From positions 124,001 through 188,000 of the forward strand of contig NZ_JABEZT010000003.1 of the NCBI RefSeq assembly GCF_013149805.1: a stretch of DNA of 64,000 bases. The letters are read 5' to 3'. The first letter of the stretch is position 1, and each line of letters begins with the position of its first letter. This DNA is from Isoptericola chiayiensis. GTDB lineage: Bacteria > Actinomycetota > Actinomycetes > Actinomycetales > Cellulomonadaceae. This document shows, one piece after another, positions 26,223-35,814 of the stretch. A program made the translations under genes and the position numbers. The notes beneath the pieces are model-generated. The model saw nothing but the letters and a program-made list of their open reading frames with translations, had not been told where the DNA came from and did no database searches.

Positions 26223-27395
26223 ATGGGTCTCTTCGGCCGCCGCGCACCACGCCGCGACCGCCAGCCGGTGGAGGCGAGCCGCGAGGTGACGCGCCCGCGG
26301 GTCACCGAGCCTCGGGGTGCCTCGAAGCTCTGGTCGGACGGCATGGGCAAGGTGGCGACGCGTTCGGTGCAGACCCTCGCGATCGTCGCGATCGTCGCGG
26401 TGGCGGTGTTCGTGGGCACGCGCCTGACGCTCGTGGTGATTCCGCTCCTGATCGCGCTGGTGCTGGCTGCGGCGATCTCGCCGCTGGTCTCGTGGCTGCG
26501 CGCCCGCGGGGTGCGCTCGCTCCTGGCGACGTGGCTCTCGCTCCTCGCGCTGATCGCGATCCTGGCGGCCGTGATGTGGCTGGTCGTGCTTGCCGTGGTC
26601 GACCAGTGGGACGAGCTGCAGCAGCAGGCGTTGGACGGTTTCGACTCCCTGCAGACCTACGTCCAGGACCTGCCCTTCCAGATCTCGGAGGAGCAGATCA
26701 GCTCGGTGCGGGACTCCGCGCTGAACTTCCTGCAGTCCAGCGCGGTCGGGTCCGGGGCGATCCAGGGCGTGTCGCAGACCGCTGACTTCGTCGCGGGCTT
26801 CTTCATCATGGTCGTCGTGCTGTTCTTCTTCCTGAAGGACGGCCCGGCCATGTGGGAGTTCCTGCTGCGCCCGTTCGACGGCGAGGCGTACGAGCGCGGT
26901 CGGCGCGTCGGGTCGGCGACCATCCAGACGCTGGGCAACTACGTCCGCGGGACGGCGATCGTGGCGGCCGCGGACGCCGTCGGCATCGGGATCGGACTCG
27001 CCATCGTGGGTGTCCCGCTGGCGCTCCCGCTGTCGGTCCTGGTCTTCTTGCTCGCCTTCATCCCTCTCGTCGGTGCCACCTTGGCGGGCATCCTCGCCGC
27101 ACTCGTGGCGCTGGTCGCCGTCGGCCCGGTCGAGGCACTGATCGTCGTCGCCATCGTGGTCGGCGTGAACCAACTCGAGGGCAACTTCCTGCAGCCGATC
27201 GTCATGGGCCGCACCCTGCGGTTGCACCCCCTGGCGATCCTGTTCGCCCTGACGGCCGGCACCGTGCTCGTCGGCATCACCGGCGCGGTGCTGGCCGTGC
27301 CGATCGCGGCATCGATCTGGCGGGCGATCCAGGTGTGGGACGGGCCGGACCTCCCGGCGAAGTTCGCCCGCCAGAAGCGGGCTGAGACCGTCTGA
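26223..27395 (+). CDS. AI-2E (YhhQ/PerM-type) family transporter
   Basis: 390 residues, with paired N-terminal membrane helices, a soluble amphipathic middle (about 120-185), and a C-terminal bundle with the family pattern NQLEGNFLQPIVMGRTLRLHPL (residues about 319-340, written here in two overlapping parts: NQLEGNFLQP and VMGRTLRLHP). The family includes exporters of AI-2 and Na+/H+ antiporters; substrate unknown. GAGGGAGGA precedes ATG 26223. Confidence 0.88.
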   Translation: MGLFGRRAPRRDRQPVEASREVTRPRVTEPRGASKLWSDGMGKVATRSVQTLAIVAIVAVAVFVGTRLTLVVIPLLIALVLAAAISPLVSWLRARGVRSLLATWLSLLALIAILAAVMWLVVLAVVDQWDELQQQALDGFDSLQTYVQDLPFQISEEQISSVRDSALNFLQSSAVGSGAIQGVSQTADFVAGFFIMVVVLFFFLKDGPAMWEFLLRPFDGEAYERGRRVGSATIQTLGNYVRGTAIVAAADAVGIGIGLAIVGVPLALPLSVLVFLLAFIPLVGATLAGILAALVALVAVGPVEALIVVAIVVGVNQLEGNFLQPIVMGRTLRLHPLAILFALTAGTVLVGITGAVLAVPIAASIWRAIQVWDGPDLPAKFARQKRAETV

Positions 27396-27410
27396 CCGCG
27401 CAACCCCGCC

Positions 27411-27469
27411 GCCGGCGACCGAGCCGCGGCCGGCGACCGCGCCGCCGCCGGCGACCGAGCCGTCGCCGA
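27411..27469. repeat. Short degenerate tandem repeat
   Basis: Three imperfect copies of about 20 bp with core GCCGGCGACC(G)AGCCG between two plus-strand genes. May help terminate the AI-2E family gene; otherwise low-complexity sequence. Confidence 0.6.
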
Positions 27470-27481
27470 TACCCTCGGCGG

Positions 27482-28408
27482 ATGCCAGACGTCCCGCTGC
27501 ACACCGGCCGCCTGCCCGTCGGCGACGGCAACGAGCTGTACTTCGAGGCGGCGGGCAACCGGCGCGGCCCGGCGGTGCTGTGGCTGCACGGCGGTCCTGG
27601 CGCCGGGGCGATGGCCGGGCACCGGCGTCGCATCGATCCGCGACGCCAGCAGGCGATCACCTTCGACCACCGGGGTTGTGGACGGAGCCGGCCGCTGGCC
27701 CCGGACCGGCTCGACCTGCTGGACACCAACACGACGCCGGCGCAGATCGAGGACATCGAGGCGCTGCGCGCCCACCTGGGGGTCGAGCGGTGGATGGTCA
27801 CGGGTGCGTCCTGGGGGACGACGCTCGCGCTCGCGTACGCCCAGGCGCATCCGGAGCGGGTCTCCGCGTTGGGCCTTTTCGCGGTGACGACGACGTCGAC
27901 GGCGGAGGTCGAGTGGGTCACCGAGGCGATGGGTCGCGTGTTCCCCGAGGTGTGGCACGAGTTCGCCACCGCCGTCGAGCGGCCGCCGGGGGAGCGCCTG
28001 GTCGACGCCTACGCACGGGCGCTGCGCCACCCGGACGCCGCCGTCCGCCGTCGGGCCGCCGCGGCGTGGGGCCGGTGGGAGGACGTGCACGTCTCGCTCG
28101 GACCGGGCTGGGAGCCGGACCCACGGTGGCACACCTCGCCCACCCGCGACGTGCTGGCCACCCTCGTGACCCACTACTGGTCGCACTCGGGATTCGGCGG
28201 CGACCAGATCCTCGGGCGGATGGACCGCCTTGCCGGCATCCCGGGTGTGCTGATCCACGGCCGCCGCGACATCTCCGGCCCCGCTGTCACGGCGTGGGAG
28301 CTGCACCGGGCCTGGCCGGGCAGCGAGCTGCACATCGTCGACGAGGGGCACGGCGGCCCGGCAGCGTCCGCGCTGCTGACCAGGGCGATCGCCGACTCGC
28401 TCGGCTGA
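27482..28408 (+). CDS. pip: Prolyl aminopeptidase (S33 alpha/beta hydrolase)
   Basis: 308 residues. Removes N-terminal proline from peptides. Signature HGGPGAG (oxyanion hole, about 38-44), nucleophile GASWG (Ser near 117), acidic residue in RRDISGP and the catalytic His in EGHGG near the end. Cytoplasmic: no signal peptide. Stands alone between convergent and co-directional genes. Confidence 0.92.
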   Translation: MPDVPLHTGRLPVGDGNELYFEAAGNRRGPAVLWLHGGPGAGAMAGHRRRIDPRRQQAITFDHRGCGRSRPLAPDRLDLLDTNTTPAQIEDIEALRAHLGVERWMVTGASWGTTLALAYAQAHPERVSALGLFAVTTTSTAEVEWVTEAMGRVFPEVWHEFATAVERPPGERLVDAYARALRHPDAAVRRRAAAAWGRWEDVHVSLGPGWEPDPRWHTSPTRDVLATLVTHYWSHSGFGGDQILGRMDRLAGIPGVLIHGRRDISGPAVTAWELHRAWPGSELHIVDEGHGGPAASALLTRAIADSLG

Positions 28409-28420
28409 GCCCCGGAAGCC

Positions 28421-29449
28421 TCAGGCGTCCGGGTCCGGTGAGACCCCCGCGGGCTCCTGCCCGAGGCGCCGGGCCAGCACCGAGCACACCACGAGCTGGA
28501 GCTGGTGGAAGACGACGAGCGGCACGACGACGACGGCGAGCGTCGCGGCGGGCAGCAGCGCCGAGGCCATCGGCAGGCCGGTGGCCAGCGACTTCATCCC
28601 GCCGACGAGCAGCAGGGTGACCCGCTGGTCGCGCGGCAGCCCGAGGGCGCGGCCGCCCCACCAGGTGGCGGCGAGCATGACAGCCAGCAGCACGCCGGCG
28701 GATCCGACGAGCACGAGCACGACCCCCGCGGTCATGTCCGCCCAGATGCCCTCGGCGGTGGCGCCGCTGATCGCCGTGAACACGATGAGCAGGATCGTGC
28801 CGCGGTCGACGGCCGTCGTGAGGCCCTTGTGCCGTCGCACGAGCCCGCCCACCCAGGGCTGCAGGAGCTGGCCGACCACCAGCGGTGCGAGGAGCTGCAG
28901 GAGCACGGTCTGCAGGCCGTCCGCACCGACCGCGCCGTCACCGGCGGCGGCTCCGCTCATGAGGCCGAGCACCAGCAGGGGAGTGGCGACCATGCCGACG
29001 ACGTTCGACACGGTCGCGCCGCAGATCGCGCCGGCGACGTCGCCGCGGGCCACGGACGTGAACGCGACGGCGGAGTTCACCGTGGACGGCAGCAGGGAGA
29101 CGCAGAGCAGCCCGACGGCGACCCCCTGCCCGACGAGCGGCCCGACGGCGGCCGAGATCGCGAGCCCCACGAGCGGGAACGCGACGAACGTCGCGGCGAG
29201 CAGGGACCCCTGGAGGCGCCAGTTCGTCAGCGACCGCCAGATCTCCCGGGTCGGCAGCCGTGCCCCGTACAGCAGGAACAGCAGCGCGATGGCAACGTCG
29301 GTGACGACGTCGAGCACGCCGCGCGCACCGTCCGGGACGGGCAGCACGATGCCGACGAGCAGCGCGAGGAGGATGCCGACCACGAACGGGTCGACCCATC
29401 GGCGCACGTGAGTCCACAGGGAGCTCGGTCGGCCGGGGCGTCGTGTCAC
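28421..29449 (-). CDS. Bile acid:sodium symporter (BASS/YfeH-like) family protein
   Basis: 342 residues with nine to ten membrane helices. Conserved features are RRWVDPFVVGILLALLVG at the N-terminus, the SLLPSTVNSAVAFTSVARG sodium-site region (about 105-123), and GGMKSLATGLPMA near the end. These fit the SBF-like (YfeH) branch of BASS proteins. The GTG at 29449 has GAGGA upstream. Substrate unknown; organic anion uptake is family-level knowledge. Confidence 0.88.
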   Translation of the reverse strand: MTRRPGRPSSLWTHVRRWVDPFVVGILLALLVGIVLPVPDGARGVLDVVTDVAIALLFLLYGARLPTREIWRSLTNWRLQGSLLAATFVAFPLVGLAISAAVGPLVGQGVAVGLLCVSLLPSTVNSAVAFTSVARGDVAGAICGATVSNVVGMVATPLLVLGLMSGAAAGDGAVGADGLQTVLLQLLAPLVVGQLLQPWVGGLVRRHKGLTTAVDRGTILLIVFTAISGATAEGIWADMTAGVVLVLVGSAGVLLAVMLAATWWGGRALGLPRDQRVTLLLVGGMKSLATGLPMASALLPAATLAVVVVPLVVFHQLQLVVCSVLARRLGQEPAGVSPDPDA

Positions 29450-29521
29450 AGGGGGTCCTCTCGGGTGGTCGCGACGACGGTACGGTACGCGCTCGGCGCC
29501 AATCGCTCCTAGGCTCTCGGC

Positions 29522-31171
29522 ATGACAGCGGTCGAGGCGGGACGACGTGGCGACGATCCGACCGGTGGGACGCCCGGATGGCTCGCCGACGCCGTCGTCT
29601 ACGAGATCTACCCGCAGTCGTTCGCGGACTCGGACGGCGACGGCATCGGCGACCTGCGCGGCGTCGTCGACCACCTCGACCACCTGGAGTGGCTCGGGGT
29701 GGACGTCATCTGGTTCAACCCGTGCTTCGCCTCCCCGTTCCGGGACGCCGGCTACGACGTCGTCGACTACCTGCGGATCGCGCCGCGGTACGGGACGAAC
29801 GCGGACATGGTCGAGCTCGTCGAGGAGGCCCGACGCCGTGGCATCCGGGTGCTGCTCGACCTCGTGGCCGGGCACACCTCGATCGACCACCCGTGGTTCG
29901 CGGCGGCCCTGGCCGACCCGGGCGACGACCGGTACATCTGGGCCGACCGCGCCGGACCGGCGCTCGTCCCGTCGCCCGGCCCCCGTGAGGGCTGGTACCT
30001 GAAGAACTTCTTCGACTCCCAGCCGGCGCTGAACTTCGGCTACGCCCGGCCGCACCCGGACGAACCCTGGCGGCAGGCCCCTGACGCCCCCGGGCCGTCG
30101 CGCAACCGCGAGGCGCTGCAGGAGATCATCGGGTACTGGCTGGACCGCGGGGTGGCCGGCTTCCGCGTCGACATGGCGTTCTCGCTGGTCAAGGACGATC
30201 CGGGCCTCGAGGCGACGACGGCGCTCTGGCGGGGGATCGCCGACTGGATGCGCGCGCGGTACCCGGACGCCGTGCTGATGCCGGAGGCCGACGAGGACAA
30301 CACCGCCGACGCCGGTCTGCGCGGCGGGTTCGACGCGGACTTCGCGCTCGTCATCCAGCGGGAGCACAGCGCGCTGTTCAACAACGGCGCCACCGGGCAC
30401 CTCACCTGGCAGGACCCGGAGGCGACCCCCTGCTACTTCGACCCCGACGTCGACGAGGCGGCGGGCACCCGCGCGCTGGAGACCTTCCTGGCCGTGTGGG
30501 GCGAGCGGGAGCGCCAGGCCGGTGCGGACCGGCTCGTGGTGCTGCCGACGGCGGACCACGATTTCTCCCGGCTCGCCGCGGGGCCGCGCACGGGTGACCA
30601 GCTGCGCCCGGCCTTCACGTTCCTGCTGACCTGGGGGTCGTTGCCGTCGATCTACTACGGCGACGAGATCGGGATGCGCAACCTGCCCGAGGCGCCGGAG
30701 ACGGAGGGGAGCCGCTGGAACCCGGGGTACGACCGGGCCGGCTGCCGCACCCCGTTGCAGTGGGACGACGCCCTGCCGAACAGCGGGTTCTCCTCGGCGC
30801 CGGCCGAGCGGTTGTACCTGCCGCAGGACCCGGGCCCGGCCCGTCCCACGGTGGCGGCCCAGCGTGGCGACCCGGGGTCGCTGCTGCACCACGTCCGCGA
30901 CCTGGTGGACCTCCGCCGTCGCACCCCGGCCCTCCGCCCGCGAGCGGGGCGGCGGGTGCTGCACGCCGGGTACCCGTTCGTCTACCTCCGGGGCGAGGAG
31001 CATCTCGTCGTCGTCAACCCGCGGCGCGAGGCCGCCCGGGCCACCGTCCCGGAACTCGCCGGAGCCGCCGCGACGACGCTCCTCGGTGACGGCGTCGAGG
31101 TCGACGACGGCGTGGTGCAGGCTGCGGGGGGAGCTCACGCGGTGCTCGCCCTGACGCGACGCGTAGGCTGA
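29522..31171 (+). CDS. GH13 alpha-glucosidase / trehalose synthase-like enzyme
   Basis: 549 residues, no signal peptide. The (beta/alpha)8 GH13 barrel is complete: AVVYEIYPQSFADSDGDGIG at the start, nucleophile Asp217 in GFRVDMAF, acid/base Glu255 in LMPEADED, and Asp347 in TADHDFSR. A beta C-terminal domain follows. Domain lengths fit intracellular alpha-glucosidase, oligo-1,6-glucosidase or trehalose synthase; specificity is not certain. The patatin gene follows 7 bp later. Confidence 0.9.
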   Translation: MTAVEAGRRGDDPTGGTPGWLADAVVYEIYPQSFADSDGDGIGDLRGVVDHLDHLEWLGVDVIWFNPCFASPFRDAGYDVVDYLRIAPRYGTNADMVELVEEARRRGIRVLLDLVAGHTSIDHPWFAAALADPGDDRYIWADRAGPALVPSPGPREGWYLKNFFDSQPALNFGYARPHPDEPWRQAPDAPGPSRNREALQEIIGYWLDRGVAGFRVDMAFSLVKDDPGLEATTALWRGIADWMRARYPDAVLMPEADEDNTADAGLRGGFDADFALVIQREHSALFNNGATGHLTWQDPEATPCYFDPDVDEAAGTRALETFLAVWGERERQAGADRLVVLPTADHDFSRLAAGPRTGDQLRPAFTFLLTWGSLPSIYYGDEIGMRNLPEAPETEGSRWNPGYDRAGCRTPLQWDDALPNSGFSSAPAERLYLPQDPGPARPTVAAQRGDPGSLLHHVRDLVDLRRRTPALRPRAGRRVLHAGYPFVYLRGEEHLVVVNPRREAARATVPELAGAAATTLLGDGVEVDDGVVQAAGGAHAVLALTRRVG

Positions 31172-31178
31172 GCGACCG

Positions 31179-32573
31179 ATGAACCAGCACATCGGGGTCG
31201 CGATCTCCGGCGGTGGCCACCGCGCGACGGTCTGGAGCCTGGGCACGCTGCTCTACCTGGTCGACAGCGGGAAGAACCGTGAGGTGTCCGCGATCTCCTC
31301 GGTGTCCGGGGGCTCGATCACCAACGCCGTCGTGGCGCAGGAGACCGACTACACGACCACGGACCCGGCCGACTTCGACCGGAGCATTCGACCGCTGGTG
31401 AGGCACGTCGCCGGCACCGGCCTTTTCTTCTGGGGGCCGCCCACCAACGGCTACCTGCTGTCGGTGTTCGTCGGATTCGGCGTCGCCCTGGGCACGCTGC
31501 TGGCCGGTGCCGTCTTCGCGTTCCTCGACGGCATGTCGTGGCGTTCCGGTCTGACGCTGCTGATCGGGAGCGTGCTGACGGGGCTCATGGCGCGCTGGTT
31601 CGAGCGTCGTTCGCACGTCCTCGACCGCGCGCTGGCCCGGACCCACTTCCACCGGGACGGGAGGCCCACGCGGCTGGAGGACGTCGGCCGGTCCCTGGAC
31701 CACGTGGTGTGCGCGACCGAGCTGCAGTCCGCGGAGCACCTCTACCTCACGCCCCGTTTCCTCTACTCCTACCGGCTGGGGACGGGGTCGCCGAACGGGA
31801 TGCGGCTGTCCACGGCCGTCCAGGCGTCGCTGAGCATGCCCGGCGCCTTCACGCCGCGGCGGCTGAAGACCGCGCCGTACGGTTTCCACGGCGGCACGCG
31901 GGACGGCGGTGTCGCCGAGGACTTCCTGCTCACCGACGGCGGCGTGTACGACAACCTGGCCGACCAGTGGCCCGACGGTCTCGCGGCCCGCCTGGAGCGC
32001 GTGCCCGACCTGCCCGTCGTGGGACGCACCATCGACGAGCTCGTCGTCGTCAACGCCACGACCGCCCTGCACTGGAGGCGGCTGCGGTACGCCCGCCGGT
32101 TCCTCGTGGGTGAGCTGTTCACCCTGCTGCGGTCCAGCAGCGTCATGTACCAGGTGCCCACCGAGCGGCGTCAGCGCGGGCTGGTGCACAACTGGGTGGA
32201 GTGCGAGCGCACGGGGCGGGGGCAGCGGGGCGCGATCGTGCAGATCCAGCAGTCGCCGTACCGGATCGCCGACGCGTTCCTGCGCAAGGACGACGAGAAC
32301 CGGGCCTCCCGTGCCCGCGCCGTGCTCGACCTGCTGGGCGACGACGACGAGGACCGCGAGGCGTGGCGGGCCCGGGCGGAGTCCGACGCGGCCGTCCCCA
32401 CGGTGCTGCGTCGGCTCGGCCGGACGGCCACCGTCGACCTGCTCGAGCACGCCTACGTGCTCGCCATGTGCAACCTGCACGTCCTGCACGGGTACCCGCT
32501 GCTCGAGCTGCCGGGGCGCGAACGGTTCGAGCGTCTCCTGGACGACGCAGAGGGCTCGACCGGCGTCGTGTGA
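31179..32573 (+). CDS. Patatin-like phospholipase with internal transmembrane segment
   Basis: 464 residues. Oxyanion-hole motif GGGHRA (residues 11-16), serine motif SVSGGS near 43-48, and catalytic Asp in DGGVYDN near 252. Between the nucleophile and the Asp lies a hydrophobic insertion (about 88-140) with two predicted membrane helices (LLSVFVGFGVALGTLL and a second). Most bacterial patatins are soluble, so this one may be an inner-membrane lipid hydrolase. It starts 7 bp after the GH13 stop, implying one transcript. Confidence 0.87.
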   Translation: MNQHIGVAISGGGHRATVWSLGTLLYLVDSGKNREVSAISSVSGGSITNAVVAQETDYTTTDPADFDRSIRPLVRHVAGTGLFFWGPPTNGYLLSVFVGFGVALGTLLAGAVFAFLDGMSWRSGLTLLIGSVLTGLMARWFERRSHVLDRALARTHFHRDGRPTRLEDVGRSLDHVVCATELQSAEHLYLTPRFLYSYRLGTGSPNGMRLSTAVQASLSMPGAFTPRRLKTAPYGFHGGTRDGGVAEDFLLTDGGVYDNLADQWPDGLAARLERVPDLPVVGRTIDELVVVNATTALHWRRLRYARRFLVGELFTLLRSSSVMYQVPTERRQRGLVHNWVECERTGRGQRGAIVQIQQSPYRIADAFLRKDDENRASRARAVLDLLGDDDEDREAWRARAESDAAVPTVLRRLGRTATVDLLEHAYVLAMCNLHVLHGYPLLELPGRERFERLLDDAEGSTGVV

Positions 32574-32578
32574 CGCGG

Positions 32579-32797
32579 CTACGTGACGACCGCCGTCGTC
32601 GTCCCGGGTGCGCAGGTCGTGCAGAACATCCGCCGGCCCAGGTCGGTCTCGCTCGGCGCGCCGGGGGAGTACTCCACCTCCTCGTGCGCGTGCGCGACCC
32701 GGGTGTGCCGGGTGCACGAGGCGGCTCCGCACTGCGAACAGACCGTGACCGCCGGGGTGGTGGCCTGGTGCTCGGTGGCACATTCGAAGCAGTTCAT
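32579..32797 (-). CDS. DUF2180-like small cysteine-rich protein
   Basis: 72 residues opening MNCFECATEH with paired cysteines: CxxC at 3-6, CSQC near 20-23, a further Cys and CTTC near 61-64, plus conserved His residues. This is a zinc-ribbon-like pattern as in actinobacterial DUF2180 proteins. AGGAG lies just upstream of ATG 32797. Converges with the patatin gene (5 bp apart). Function unknown. Confidence 0.82.
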   Translation of the reverse strand: MNCFECATEHQATTPAVTVCSQCGAASCTRHTRVAHAHEEVEYSPGAPSETDLGRRMFCTTCAPGTTTAVVT

Positions 32798-32986
32798 CGG
32801 ACATCTCCTGACATGCGTGCAGCGCGGCTCCGTCGCGCTCGCTGCCGGCCGTCCCGGAGGGGGGTCGACCCCTCCAGTCTGGCAGCGTGCGTGTGACCCG
32901 CACAGGGGGCTGCACGACGAGCAGGGTCCCGGCCGCCGTCGCATCATGGCGGGAACAGCGGGGGTCGACCCGGGGAGGGCAAGCGC

Positions 32987-34365
32987 ATGGTCGCGCAGGA
33001 GCAGGTCCAGCTCATCGCGTACGCGGACCGCCTCGGTGGTGACCTGCGCGGGCTCGCCGACTTCCTGCGTCGTGACGAGGTCGCCGGCGCGTTCGGCGGC
33101 GTGCACGTGCTGCCGTTCTACACGCCGTTCGACGGCGCGGACGCGGGCTTCGATCCGGTCGACCACACCGCCGTCGACCCACGGCTGGGCACGTGGGACG
33201 ACGTGCGCGACCTGGCCCGCACGCACGACGTGATGGTCGACCTCGTCGTCAACCACGTGTCCGCGGACTCGGCCACGTTCCGCGACGTCGTGGCCCGCGG
33301 AGACGCCTCGCCGTGGGCGCCGATGTTCCTGACGATGTCGTCGGTGTTCCCCGACGGTGCGCGGGAGGAGGAGCTCGCCCGCATCTACCGGCCCCGGCCC
33401 GGGCTCCCGTTCACGGCGATCCGCCTCGGGGACCGGCTGCGCTACGTGTGGACGACGTTCACGCCCCAACGGATCGACGTCGACGTCTCCTCGGAGCCGG
33501 GCCGTGAGTACCTGACCTCGATCCTCGACGCCGCCGCGCGGGCGGGCGTGCGTCTCGTCCGTCTCGACGCCGTCGGCTACGCGGTCAAGACGCCGGGCAC
33601 CACCTGTTTCATGACGCCCGAGACATTCGACTTCATCGCGGGCTTCGCCGCGCAGGCGCGCGAGCGCGGGGTCGACCTGCTGGTCGAGGTGCACTCGTAC
33701 TACCGGCGCCAGGTCGAGATCGCCCGCGCGGTCGACCTCGTCTACGACTTCGCCCTGCCGCCGCTGGTGCTGCACGCCCCGTACACCGGCGACGGCGCGG
33801 CGCTGGTGGACTGGCTGCGCGAGCGACCCCGCAACGCGGTCACGGTGCTCGACACCCACGACGGCATCGGGGTGATCGACGTCGGCCCGGACCAGACCAC
33901 CCCGCCGGGCGAGCCCGAGCGCCCGGGGCTCCTCACGCCCGAGCAGATCGACGCGCTCGTGGAGGGGATCCACGCACGCACCGGTGGCGCCTCGGCGCGC
34001 GCGACCGGGGCAGCGGCGTCGAACCTGGACCTGTACCAGGTGAACTCCACCTTCTACGACGCGCTCGGCCGCGACGACGCCCGGTACCTCGCCGCACGGG
34101 CGATCCAGCTCTTCACGCCGGGGATCGCGCAGGTCTACTACGTCGGGCTGCTCGCGGGCCAGAACGACGTCGAGCTCCTGGAGCGCACCGGCGTGGGGCG
34201 GGACGTCAACCGCCACCACTACACGCACGCCGAGGTCGACGCCGCGCTGGCCACCCCGCTGGTGCAGCGCCTGCTCGCCCTGTGCCGCTTCCGCAGCACG
34301 TTCCCCGCGTTCGACGGCGATGTGGCCGCCTCCCTCGACGGGTCCCGCCTCACCCTGGAGCGCCG
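32987..34365 (+). pseudogene. gtfA: Sucrose phosphorylase, truncated at the C-terminus by a fusion
   Basis: About 460 residues of a GH13 sucrose phosphorylase (sucrose + phosphate to glucose-1-phosphate + fructose). Hallmarks are Asp194 in RLDAVGY, Glu234 in LLVEVHSYY and Asp289 in LDTHDG; the first two positions lie within two residues of those in the Bifidobacterium enzyme. After LTLERR the frame enters DNA that encodes, in another frame, the tail of an ABC ATPase. About 30-40 normal C-terminal residues are missing and translation would continue through unrelated sequence to 35338. All catalytic residues are kept, so activity cannot be excluded. Confidence 0.85.
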
Positions 34366-34841
<476 letters not shown>

Positions 34842-35199
34842 GCGTCGTGGCCGGGCGCGGCGAGCTTGCTGTCGCAGGTGATGACGGGGGCTCCCGTGGC
34901 CTCGCCGAGAGCGAGGTAGGCGGCGTCGCAAGCGGTGAAGTGGTACCGCAGCCCCCAGATGCGATCGGCGAGCGCGTCCGTCGGGTATCGCTCGATCGCC
35001 AGGGTGAAGAAGTCGCCTCGTGCCTGGTCGGCCATGTCGGTGGTGAGCTTTCCGGACAGGGTGAGTCCGCGCAGCACGGAGAGCACCTCGACGTCCAGCA
35101 GGTGGGGCGCGCACACGGCGTCGTCCAGCGCGTCGAGCAGACTCGCGGCGGCGTCGCGGCCCACCAGGGCCTCCACCATCGCCGAGGCGTCGACGACGA

Positions 35200-35427
35200 T
35201 CATCGGCGACCGGTGTGGAGAGCCTCGACGACCTCCTGCGACGACGGCCCGGCCGACCGGTCACGAGCACGGAGGCGTTCGACGACCTCGGCGTTCGTCG
35301 GGCGCTCCGCGAGCCGCGACAGCTCTGCGGAGACGTAGGCCGACAGGGACAGGCCGGACGCGGCCGCGCGTCGCTTGAGCGTCTCCGAGACCTGTGGAGG
35401 GACGTCGCGGATATAGAGGGTGGCCAT
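35200..35427 (-). CDS. vapB: FitA/VapB-type ribbon-helix-helix antitoxin
   Basis: 75 residues with an Arc-like ribbon-helix-helix (ATLYIRDVPPQVSETLKRRA, then GLSLSAYVSAEL) and a charged C-terminal tail that should cover the VapC active site. Coupled to vapC by ATGA overlap. It normally represses its own operon; upstream sequence (35428-35460) is AT-richer but no clear palindrome is seen. Confidence 0.88.
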   Translation of the reverse strand: MATLYIRDVPPQVSETLKRRAAASGLSLSAYVSAELSRLAERPTNAEVVERLRARDRSAGPSSQEVVEALHTGRR

Positions 35428-35508
35428 GCCACCGATGATAGCAATGTGCAAGCAAGGCCCGTTCCGAATAGCATGTCCGCCCTCGAGGGGCCTGGCTATC
35501 CTCACCCT

Positions 35509-35814
35509 GTGGCTCCCAGCAGACTCCGCACGACCGCCCGGATCGTCGCCGTCGTGGCGGCCGGGCTCGCCATCGCGGACGGCTTCCGGTGGGGCAACCG
35601 CTGGTACGTCTCGACGATGTTCGGCGGCGCGGAGAGCGGGAACCTGCTGGCGGTCGAGCGGCTCGTGGGCGCCCACGACGCGCTCGTCGCCGGGCTCGCG
35701 TGGCTGTGCCTGGCGATCGTCGCCGCGGTCGTCGGGTGGCGACTGCGGATCGTGAGCGTGCCGGACGACCGCTCGGTCAGGACACCCCGCCGGCCGCCTC
35801 GACGGCCGCGGTGA
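35509..35814 (+). CDS. Small two-helix membrane protein
   Basis: About 101 residues with two hydrophobic segments (TARIVAVVAAGLAIADG near 9-25 and ALVAGLAWLCLAIVAAVVGW near 64-83) and a basic C-terminus. GTG 35509 is preferred: TATCCT at 35497-35502 sits 6 nt upstream as for a leaderless actinobacterial transcript; an in-frame ATG at 35473 is possible. The last 38 bp overlap the convergent peptidase gene. No family recognised. Confidence 0.55.
   Translation: MAPSRLRTTARIVAVVAAGLAIADGFRWGNRWYVSTMFGGAESGNLLAVERLVGAHDALVAGLAWLCLAIVAAVVGWRLRIVSVPDDRSVRTPRRPPRRPR

Noticed and set aside
27411-27469. Tandem GC-rich repeat as a mobile or regulatory element
   Set aside because: Short, degenerate and confined to a GC-rich intergenic stretch; slippage explains it.
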